Of a DNA stretch of 16,787 nt, positions 6,623 to 12,018 are shown piece by piece. Position 1 is the first letter of the stretch; each line of letters starts with the position of its first letter. Source of the DNA: Desulfocarbo sp964620595 (GTDB taxonomy: Bacteria > Desulfobacterota > Desulfarculia > Desulfarculales > Desulfarculaceae); assembly GCA_964620595.1 (NCBI GenBank), contig CAZUHP010000061.1, positions 1 to 16,787 of the forward strand, written 5' to 3'. A program made the translations under genes and the position numbers. The notes below the pieces were generated by a model. That model worked only from the letters and a program-made list of their open reading frames with translations. It had not been told where the DNA came from and did no database searches.

Positions 6623-8071
6623 TTAGGCGAACAGGGCCTGCAACTGGGCCGGGTCATACTCCAGGATGAAATCGATCTCGCGGGCCGGGCTGGGCGGCGT
6701 GATGTACAGGTGCAGGCGGATGATGCCGTCCATCACGTCGGTGATCGGGTTCTCGTCGCTGCGGAACTCCAGGCGGCCGCCCAGGATGTACTCGCGGGCG
6801 GCCAGGCCGTTGAGCCACACGTTGACGCTGTCCACGATGGTCTCGATGCTCCGCCGGGTGATGGGGAAGTCCAGGCGCTGCCACCAGGTGAGCACCAGGG
6901 TGTTGCCCACCCAGTTGAACATGCGGCGGATGGGGAGGTAGGTGTCCTTCACGTCGGTGGAGCCGGGGTAGGCGCCGGTGCGGTTGCCCCAGGCCTTCCA
7001 GCCGCCGGCGAAGTTCAGGGCGGTGACCACGCCCTGGCCGTTCAGGTAGGCGGCTTCGGTGGGCCCCAGCCAGACCTCCTGGCCGTCCACCGGCGCCACC
7101 CCGTCGATCTCCAGCCGTTCGTTGGAGGGCGACTTGTAGGGCACGTCGTCGTGGTCCGCGTCGGTGCGGCAGATGAGCCCGGCCAAGTGGCTGGAGAGCC
7201 AGTGCTCCTGGCCGCCCAGGGTCACCTTGGGCCAGCACACCGCCATCTGGCGGTCGGTGTAGTTGTTGGCCTGGGTCCAGGCGGGCACCTCGCTGTACTT
7301 CACCGGCGCGCCGGCGCCGGCCACCGGCACGTCCACCACGGCCAGCGCCTTGAAGCAGCCGTTTATGTCCTCCGCCTTGGCGGCCATCACCACGCCCACC
7401 GCCGGGTCCTGGGACCAGCCCGGGGCCAGGACCAGGCCGGGGGCCAGGCGGAAGCGGGGGAACACCTCGGCCACCAGCTCCAGGCCGGACTTGGCGCCGG
7501 TGGTGCCGTCCACGCCGCCGATTATGTCGCTGGAGGCCACCTGGCCGGGGTCGCCGTACTCGTAGTCCACCTGGACCGTGGCGCCGGCCGCGATGCCGCC
7601 TGTCTCCAGGCGGGTGATCAGGCCCGCGCCCGGGTCCACCGTGTAGTCGGTGTCCTTGGTGTAGGTGGTCTGGCCGTCCTGGCTCTTGACCGTGGGCTCG
7701 GCCACCAGGCCGGGGTGGGCCAGGGTGAGCTTGCCGTCGGCAAAGGTCTGCTCCTCGCCGGTCACCGCGGTCTTGTGGACGGCCGGGTCGAACACGTTCA
7801 CGAACACCGCCGGGGCCACCCCGTAGAGGCCGAAGAACACCCGGGCGAACTCGCATAGGGTGTAGGCGGAAAGGTCCTCGTGTTGCCCGAAGGTGTTCAC
7901 GAACTCCTGGTAGTCGTGGATCAGCTCGGGCTGGTTGACCGGCTGCTCGCCTTCGAGAAGGTGCACCGGGGCGGTGCCCACCACCACCGGCAGCCCGGCG
8001 GAGATGCGCCGGGGCGGCAGGAGGGCGGTGGGCTGCTCCTGAATGTAGACGCCGTGCTTGTAACCACTCAT
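6623..8071 (-). CDS. FI: Contractile tail sheath protein (FI family)
   Basis: This 482-residue sheath protein contracts around the tube to drive it into a target envelope. The N-terminus (YKHGVYIQEQPTALLPPRRISAGLPVVVGTAPVHL) and the C-terminal domain (about 380-480, LPIRRMFNWVGNTLVLTWWQRLDFPITRRSIETIVDSVNVWLNGLAA and TPPSPAREIDFILEYD) are typical. P2 FI has 396 residues. The extra length lies at about 101-175, a beta-rich insertion (TYTKDTDYTVDPGAGLITR, ATVQVDYEYG) likely to form a surface domain. An AAAGGAG site precedes the ATG. Presence of FI and FII shows the tail is of contractile type. Confidence 0.96.
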   Translation of the reverse strand: MSGYKHGVYIQEQPTALLPPRRISAGLPVVVGTAPVHLLEGEQPVNQPELIHDYQEFVNTFGQHEDLSAYTLCEFARVFFGLYGVAPAVFVNVFDPAVHKTAVTGEEQTFADGKLTLAHPGLVAEPTVKSQDGQTTYTKDTDYTVDPGAGLITRLETGGIAAGATVQVDYEYGDPGQVASSDIIGGVDGTTGAKSGLELVAEVFPRFRLAPGLVLAPGWSQDPAVGVVMAAKAEDINGCFKALAVVDVPVAGAGAPVKYSEVPAWTQANNYTDRQMAVCWPKVTLGGQEHWLSSHLAGLICRTDADHDDVPYKSPSNERLEIDGVAPVDGQEVWLGPTEAAYLNGQGVVTALNFAGGWKAWGNRTGAYPGSTDVKDTYLPIRRMFNWVGNTLVLTWWQRLDFPITRRSIETIVDSVNVWLNGLAAREYILGGRLEFRSDENPITDVMDGIIRLHLYITPPSPAREIDFILEYDPAQLQALFA

Positions 8072-8177
8072 GGCTTACTCCTTTGGGTGACGTTGGGCCA
8101 GGGCCCGGGCGCTCCGGGCCAGGGGGGAGCCGATGCCGGCGGGCCGGCGGCCGGCCGGTCGGCTGCGCTCCTTGCGC

Positions 8178-8684
8178 TCAGTACCCCGAGCCATAGATCT
8201 CGATCGTGGTGTCCGGGTCCAGGCTGGCCGGCGGCTCGGGGAACCGCCAGCGGGTGTCCACCTGGGCCTGGTAGTAGGGCGGGTTTTGTTCCTGCGGCTT
8301 GAGCCAGTTCAGGGAAAGCAACTCGAAGCGGCCTTCCAGGACCCGCGCCTGGCTCAGCGCGGCCACGCACCAGCGGACCAGGTTCGCGCTGTCCTGCTCG
8401 CCGGCCTCCAGGCTTTCCGGCGAGTACACCCCGCAGGCCAGGGACACCACCACGCTCTGGAAGCAAAGGCCGTCCTTTTCCTCGAGCTTGCCCTCGGCGG
8501 CCCGCACCACCACGTAGGGCGCCCGCTCCGGGTCCTCGGGGTTTTCCTTGGGCGGCAGGGCGCCCAGGTACACCGAGGGAGGGGCGTATTCCTCGCCGCC
8601 GCCGGCGCTGGGCGCCCGGAGCAGGAGGTGGCTCAGGGCGGTGGTCAGGTGATCCTGCAGGGCCTTGGTGAGTTCGTTGATCAT
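8178..8684 (-). CDS. Tail terminator / completion-like protein
   Basis: This 168-residue protein starts MINELTKALQDHLTTAL, followed by APPSVYLGALPPKENPEDPERAPYVVVRAAEGK, a strand SVVVSLACGVYSPES, a helix NLVRWCVAALSQARVLEGRFEL and a final beta segment (YYQAQVDTRWRFPEP). This alpha-beta pattern resembles small phage tail terminator proteins that cap the tail, with the polar PPKE and PYVVVR features common in that group. I start at ATG 8684. An upstream in-frame start at 8747 would add a Pro/Arg-rich segment without any family look. Its place ahead of the sheath fits a terminator. I am moderately sure of the family, not of the exact role. Confidence 0.6.
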   Translation of the reverse strand: MINELTKALQDHLTTALSHLLLRAPSAGGGEEYAPPSVYLGALPPKENPEDPERAPYVVVRAAEGKLEEKDGLCFQSVVVSLACGVYSPESLEAGEQDSANLVRWCVAALSQARVLEGRFELLSLNWLKPQEQNPPYYQAQVDTRWRFPEPPASLDPDTTIEIYGSGY

Positions 8685-8716
8685 CTGGGAATGAACCTCT
8701 CGGGGGAGTCCGTGCG

Positions 8717-8890
8717 CTAGCGGGCTGGCGTCTGGCCGGCCCGGCAAAGGGGCCGGGCCTCGGGGAGAGCCGGCTGCTTGGATCCGTCACTGCCGGGGCG
8801 GGTGGTTTGCCGCCCTTGGCTCTGCTGGGCGGCACCGGCCGGATCGGCCAGCAGGGTGGGGTGGGAATCAGTCCAGTTGGTAAAGGGCAT
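8717..8890 (-). CDS. Small 57-residue protein of unknown function
   Basis: A short frame begins MPFTNWTDSHPTLLADPAGAA and ends at TAG 8717-8719. The only strong support is its ribosome binding site: GGGAGG five bases before the ATG at 8890. It lies 33 bases ahead of the tail-terminator-like gene and is probably first in the tail operon. The C-terminal half is rich in Pro, Gly, Arg and Gln and looks low in order. I know no family for it. It could be a leader or translation-coupling frame, or the remnant of a longer gene. Confidence 0.4.
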   Translation of the reverse strand: MPFTNWTDSHPTLLADPAGAAQQSQGRQTTRPGSDGSKQPALPEARPLCRAGQTPAR

Positions 8891-8950
8891 CAGAACCTCC
8901 CGTTGTTGGGGAGGAGCCTACACCCGGATTTCGGCGGTTTTGCTTTTTGA

Positions 8951-9010
8951 CGATAGTTGACGGTGTTTGACGGGTTTTGCCGGTCTTTGCCGAAGATGGA
9001 CGCTTTTTAA
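8951..9010. repeat. Tandem 10-bp periodic motif upstream of the tail operon
   Basis: Six consecutive 10-bp blocks each begin with CG. The first five end in TTGA, TTGC or TGGA, with consensus cgNNNtTTGa on the plus strand, exactly in step. A weaker copy, TTTTTGA, precedes the first block at 8944-8950. Spacing of one DNA turn puts each unit on the same helix face, as for a cooperative regulator site. The set is 60-120 bases before the first tail-operon start codon and outside any supported gene. No good sigma70 promoter could be picked out among the repeats. Confidence 0.6.
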
Positions 9011-9013
9011 GCT

Positions 9014-9111
9014 TGACAGGGGGACGGGGGGGGCGACGGGGGGGCGGGTGTGGGGGCCTGGGGGGGCGGCGGGACGTGCCGCCCGGGAGAGGGGGAGGGG
9101 GGCGGGGGCCC
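9014..9111. repeat. G-rich tract between tail operon and TPR gene
   Basis: The plus strand carries many runs of 4-8 G, suitable for G-quadruplexes, and one 7-bp-stem hairpin (GGGCGGC ... GCCGCCC, about 9064-9084). The tract starts just after the repeat array and ends at the stop codon of the TPR gene. Its core gggcgacgggggg (from 9031) occurs again at 11275 and, inverted, at 11556. No T-run follows in the minus direction, so it is not a standard intrinsic terminator, although the structure might stop transcription in another way. Confidence 0.6.
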
Positions 9112-10614
9112 TCAGCCGGCCTGGCCGGCCGCGCGGAACCTTGCCAGCAGGTCCTGACACGCTTTCAGGTTGCTTTTCACCAAATCGATGTAATATTGAG
9201 CGCCGGCTTCCTCGTAGACCTCCAATGCGTTTTGATATGCTTCTACGGCCTGCTCCAGGCGTTTGCTGCTTTGCTCCCGCTCGCCGAGCCTTGCCAATGC
9301 GTTTCCCAGGTTGTTCTGGGTCATGGCCCACTGCATAGGCACCCTCTCGCGTGTCCATTCCTTTAAGGCTTGTTCATATGCCTTGACCGCTTGCACGAGT
9401 CGTCTGGTGCCGCTCTCCCGCGCGCCAAGGACCGCCAATGCGTTTCCCAGGTTGTTCTGGGTTGCAGCCCAGTCCAGTGGCACCCTCTCGCGTGTATATT
9501 CCTTGAGCGCTTCTTCATACGCCTCGACTGCCTGCTCAAGTCGCTCGGTGCCTCTCTCCCGCTCGCCAAGCCGGAACAATGCATTTCCCAGGTTGTTCTG
9601 AGTCGTGGCCCAATCCAAAGGCACCCTCTCGCGTGTTCTTTCCTTTAGCGCTTGTTCAAATGCATTGACTGCCTGCTCAAGCCGACCGGTGCTGCTCTCC
9701 CTTTCTCCCAGGGCCCCCAATGCGACGCCCAGGTTGTTTTGGGTCATAGCCCACCGGAGGGGTTCCTGTTTGCGTGTATGCACTTTCAGCGCTTCTTTAT
9801 GTGCTGCAACCGCCTGCTCGAGTCGTCTGGTGCCGCTCTCCCGCTCACCCAAGGCTCGCAATGCGACGCCCAAGTTATTTTGAATTCCGGCCCAGTCCAG
9901 GGGGGGTTGGTGGCGGGGTACAAGAGGGAGGATGGTTTCCCGCCACAGGTGTATGGCCCTCTCCAGGGCTTGCGGGTCGCCCTTTTCCTCTCCCTGGCGG
10001 GAAAAGACAAGGGCCGCTTCGTTCAAAAGGTAGAATCGGGCGTCTTCGTCCCACTCCTTGACCAGCTCGGCCGCGCCTTGCAGAAGCTCTCCGGCCTCTT
10101 GGTATTTGAACTCACTGGCCAGCAACTTTGCCCGGGCCGCCTGGATCTTGGCGGCGTTCAGGAACCTGGCCTTGGCCTTGTCCGCCAGCTCCCGCGCCGC
10201 AGCCAGCTCCCGCTCCTCGGCCTGGGCGAGCAGCTTCTTGGCTTGGTCAAGCTTTCCTTGGTCAGCCAGCTTGCTGGCGGAATCTACCAGCTTTTTGGTT
10301 TCCGGGTCCTTGGGGTCCAGGAGGTGCAGCTTTTCCTGGAACGCGTGGTAGTCCTCCACCACCTTGTCCAGGGCACTGGCCCACTTTTCACGGGGAAGGT
10401 TTTCATGGCCCATGCGCTCCAGAAGGTGGCGCAAGAGATGCTCTGTCACGCCTTGTTGCTTGGCAAGCTCGATCAGCGCTTGGCGATCACCCTTACTGGC
10501 GTTTTCGAGCAGCTTGTCTAATTCGTCGTGAGGTATGCCAAAGAAGATGTCGCCCTTCACTTCGGAGTTCTGGAGGATCACCCCCCTGGCGTTATCTGAG
10601 ATCTTTGCCCTCAT
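9112..10614 (-). CDS. TPR protein with N-terminal shared motif, possible conflict/signalling sensor
   Basis: This 500-residue soluble protein has three parts. Residues 1-26 are a short motif with core GVILQNS and GDI. Residues 28-235 are all helical, including GVTEHLLRHLLERMG then LPREKW, followed by AKKLLAQAEERELAAARELADKAKARFLNAAKIQAARAKL. This arrangement recalls a bacterial TPR family often found beside or fused to TIR, CHAT or caspase-like effectors (from memory, so inference). Residues 240-474 hold five 47-residue TPR units built on WAxTQNNLGNAL, LGERE, and RLEQAVxAYExALKE. No catalytic motif is visible. The ATG follows the stop of the small membrane protein directly (TGAATG), with AAGGA upstream. 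G+C is visibly lower than in the tail genes, which suggests acquired cargo. Confidence 0.85.
   Translation of the reverse strand: MRAKISDNARGVILQNSEVKGDIFFGIPHDELDKLLENASKGDRQALIELAKQQGVTEHLLRHLLERMGHENLPREKWASALDKVVEDYHAFQEKLHLLDPKDPETKKLVDSASKLADQGKLDQAKKLLAQAEERELAAARELADKAKARFLNAAKIQAARAKLLASEFKYQEAGELLQGAAELVKEWDEDARFYLLNEAALVFSRQGEEKGDPQALERAIHLWRETILPLVPRHQPPLDWAGIQNNLGVALRALGERESGTRRLEQAVAAHKEALKVHTRKQEPLRWAMTQNNLGVALGALGERESSTGRLEQAVNAFEQALKERTRERVPLDWATTQNNLGNALFRLGERERGTERLEQAVEAYEEALKEYTRERVPLDWAATQNNLGNALAVLGARESGTRRLVQAVKAYEQALKEWTRERVPMQWAMTQNNLGNALARLGEREQSSKRLEQAVEAYQNALEVYEEAGAQYYIDLVKSNLKACQDLLARFRAAGQAG
9193..9897 (-). repeat. Five 141-bp repeats encoding the TPR units
   Basis: The TPR array repeats every 141 bp (47 codons). 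For example, the string gcgtttcccaggttgttctg recurs at about 9299, 9440 and, with one change, 9581. Units 2-4 are most alike, and the C-terminal unit has drifted. Homologous recombination could add or remove units in frame, altering the binding surface. Confidence 0.85.
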
Positions 10615-10890
10615 TCATTCCTTCTCTTGGTTCCCTTTGCCGGCCCCATCAGAGAGTCTGCCCGCCTCCGCAGAATTTCCAATTTTGATATCACCGCTGG
10701 TAGATTTTTGCAGGATCACCCCCTTGCCATCATCTTTGATCGTTGCCTTCATTGCTGGGGAAGATCCCCGCTTTCTTATAAGAAGCCAAACAGCAGCAAT
10801 GACTGCCAAGATAACAGCGGCGAGGAAGGGATGAGTTCCCATCCAGGTCAATATTGCGGGAATATCGGATGAATCTATGGAAATGTTCAT
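10615..10890 (-). CDS. Small single-pass membrane protein sharing a motif with the TPR protein
   Basis: This 91-residue protein has one transmembrane segment (about residues 18-38, from HPFLAAVILAVIAAVWLLI), followed by RKRG. The basic residues predict a cytoplasmic C-terminus. Residues 47-71 (MKATIKDD then GKGVILQKS then GDIKIGN) match the N-terminus of the neighbouring TPR protein, including GVILQ and GDI. The tail after this is polar (Gly, Ser, Glu). The start is ATG 10890; a TTG at 10902 would add four residues (MGGD). The upstream G-run may serve as the ribosome site, but no classic one is seen. Its TGA directly precedes the TPR start codon, which indicates one transcript. No known family is recognised. 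Confidence 0.75.
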   Translation of the reverse strand: MNISIDSSDIPAILTWMGTHPFLAAVILAVIAAVWLLIRKRGSSPAMKATIKDDGKGVILQKSTSGDIKIGNSAEAGRLSDGAGKGNQEKE

Positions 10891-10948
10891 GTCCCCCCCC
10901 AAAGACCTACACGCCCATGGTACAGACGGCGGCCCCTATCGCCCCACC

Positions 10949-11209
10949 CTAGCTTGTGCCCATCTCCCTGTCAACATGCCTGGAGTCCGGCCGGGGGCCT
11001 TGGGCCCACGGCTCGATGTGGCCGGCGGCTAGGTCCTTGTAGAACTGGTCCAAGAGGTCGGGATTGCCCACCCAGGTGCCGTTGACCAGCTTTCTTATCG
11101 GCATGCCGGGATAACTCCTTTTGTGCTTCTTCAGGGTGTTGGGGCTGTAGCCCGTGAAACGGCAGATGGCGTCCATGCCATTGAGGAAGCTGGCCTTGCC
11201 TTGTACCAT
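10949..11209 (-). CDS. Small winged-helix DNA-binding protein (Nu1/excisionase-like)
   Basis: This 86-residue protein has the pattern of a MerR-like or Nu1-like winged helix: FLNGMDAICRFTGYSPNTLKKHKRSYPGMPIRKLVNGTWVGNPDLLDQFYKDLAAG. It reads as helix, turn, recognition helix (SPNTLKKHKR), wing (PIRKLVNGTWVG) and final helix. Proteins of this kind are excisionases, phage regulators or terminase small subunits; which of these applies cannot be decided here. The ATG at 11209 has a good GGAG site. It is the first gene of the minus-strand accessory set and lies 58 bases ahead of the membrane protein, so it may regulate this module or the tail operon. Confidence 0.7.
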   Translation of the reverse strand: MVQGKASFLNGMDAICRFTGYSPNTLKKHKRSYPGMPIRKLVNGTWVGNPDLLDQFYKDLAAGHIEPWAQGPRPDSRHVDREMGTS

Positions 11210-11588
11210 CGCGTTCTCCTGGTTCGGGGTTGAGGGTTATTGCCGGGATGCCCTGGCGACGGGGAGGCGACGGGGGGCGACGGGGGGCGGGGGGCTGGGC
11301 TGGGGGGCCGGGGGGCAATAGCCTTGCAGCCGACCGCCGGGTTTTCCGTGCGCCTTGAACTACCTCCCCGCAATATCGCGCCGCTGCTCCTCGGGCGGAC
11401 CTTCCCCGGCCCGCTGATGCCGGCACTTGCCGGGGTGCCACCCCGCGCCGCGGGCGGGTCGGCCCGGTCAAGTGATGATGATGGTAGGTGGTTTATATGA
11501 CGCCGGCAAGGCGCTGGCTTTCACCGTAATACTTCCGCCCCTTTGCCCCCCCTCGCCCCGCCCCCCGTCGCCCCCCCGCCGCGCAAGG
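11210..11588. other. Non-coding stretch with G-rich tandem repeats and an inverted copy
   Basis: No supported gene lies here. From 11255 to 11316 the plus strand has three tandem ggcgacgggg units running into further G-runs. From 11546 to 11580 it has C-runs carrying the inverse of the same core. An 18-nt string, gggcgacggggggcgggg, occurs at 11275 and, as its reverse complement, at 11556. The reading frames in between are proline-, glycine- and arginine-rich shadows with no ribosome site. An AT-rich patch at 11490-11500 (ggtttatatgacg) is the only place where a promoter might be, but no clear -35/-10 pair is found. Confidence 0.6.
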
Positions 11589-11590
11589 CA

Positions 11591-11626
11591 AGGGGGTTAG
11601 GCGAATCGCCTAACCCCCTGTTTTTC
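11591..11626 (+). terminator. Intrinsic terminator (plus strand)
   Basis: A perfect 12-bp stem (agggggttaggc with gcctaaccccct) and 5-nt loop gaatc are followed by TGTTTTTC, a textbook Rho-independent terminator on the plus strand. There is no gene on that strand just upstream, so it either stops a short untracked transcript or blocks read-through toward the tRNA gene. Confidence 0.85.
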
Positions 11627-11677
11627 CCAGGAGCTGGCTGGAGTATAATTTCCAACCATCTCCCACCAGGAAGTGAC

Positions 11678-11714
11678 AAGGGGCTAGGCCTTTCGGCCTA
11701 ACCCCCTGTTTTTC
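11678..11714 (+). terminator. Second intrinsic terminator (plus strand) next to the tRNA
   Basis: A stem of ggggctaggcc with ggcctaacccc (one mismatch) and a tttc loop is followed by TGTTTTTC. It ends one base before the tRNA-Arg 3' end. In the minus direction the hairpin lacks a T-run, so it fits the plus strand better. It shares the 19-nt string gcctaaccccctgtttttc with the first terminator. Confidence 0.8.
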
Positions 11715-11715
11715 T

Positions 11716-11792
11716 TGGTGCGCCCGGGGTGATTCGAACACCCGGCCTACGGATTCGTAGTCCGGCGCTCTGTCCAGCTGAGCTACGGGCGC
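11716..11792 (-). tRNA. tRNA-Arg (anticodon ACG)
   Basis: A complete 77-nt cloverleaf is present: acceptor GCGCCCG pairs with CGGGCGC, D arm GCTC...GAGC, anticodon loop CTACGAA (anticodon ACG, normally read as ICG for CGN codons), five-base variable region, T arm GGGTG TTCGAAT CACCC, discriminator A and an encoded CCA. The C27-U43 mismatch in the anticodon stem is, as far as I recall, usual in tRNA-Arg of this type. The gene stands alone with its own promoter. tRNA-Arg genes are common integration sites, but I see no copied 3' end elsewhere in this window. Confidence 0.97.
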
Positions 11793-11823
11793 GTTATTAG
11801 CCCCGGCGTGCGGGACGAAGGGG

Positions 11824-11851
11824 ATTATAACAAACCCCTGCCAATTCGCAA
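11824..11851 (-). promoter_or_regulatory. Sigma70-type promoter of the tRNA-Arg gene
   Basis: On the minus strand a perfect -10 box TATAAT (11829-11824) is preceded at 16 bases by TTGCGA (11851-11846). Transcription would start near 11817, giving a leader of about 25 bases before the mature tRNA 5' end at 11792. Confidence 0.8.
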
Positions 11852-11952
11852 CCCAAACCAGCGGGCCAGGGGCAGTATCCGCCCCCAGGCGGGTGTGCGG
11901 CCCCAAGGCCGGCCCGGGGCAGGCAATCCACCCCCAAGCCCAGGGATTCTGG

Positions 11953-11986
11953 TATATTGCATTAACGGCCCCCGGCCAAGGGGCCG
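11953..11986 (+). promoter_or_regulatory. Possible -10 box and leader hairpin before the PBP1b gene
   Basis: TATATT at 11953-11958 could be a -10 box, though no good -35 is present at 17 bases. Just downstream, CGGCCCC (11966-11972) and GGGGCCG (11980-11986) form a 7-bp stem with a 7-nt loop in the presumed leader, about 30 bases before the start codon. Function is unknown; the promoter assignment is weak. Confidence 0.3.
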
Positions 11987-12018
11987 GCAATGACAACCTC
12001 CAGCTTCACCAGGCAGCC

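Noticed and set aside
8068..8835. 255-residue minus-strand frame over the tail-terminator-like gene
   Set aside because: Rich in Pro, Arg and Gly with no fold; an alternate frame of the real gene at 8178-8684 and its GC-rich flanks.
8918..9358. 146-residue minus-strand frame and overlapping plus-strand frames of the G-rich tract
   Set aside because: Arg/Pro/Gly-rich, cross the G-rich repeats and the 3' end of the TPR gene in another frame; no ribosome site.
8944..9897. CRISPR array
   Set aside because: The 10-bp blocks have no spacers of proper length, and the 141-bp units are coding TPR repeats.
11240..11500. 86-residue plus-strand frame in the gap before the tRNA
   Set aside because: Starts in the G-rich repeats, no ribosome site, and a low-complexity Gly-rich start; probably chance.
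11608..11714. 19-nt direct repeat beside tRNA-Arg as a phage attachment site pair
   Set aside because: Both copies are parts of terminators only 88 bases apart, lie outside the tRNA, and there is no integrase or copied tRNA 3' end in the window.
11610..11996. 128-residue minus-strand frame crossing the tRNA
   Set aside because: It contains the well-known false peptide (VAQLDRAPDYESVGRVFESPRAHQ) that results from translating a tRNA gene; no ribosome site.
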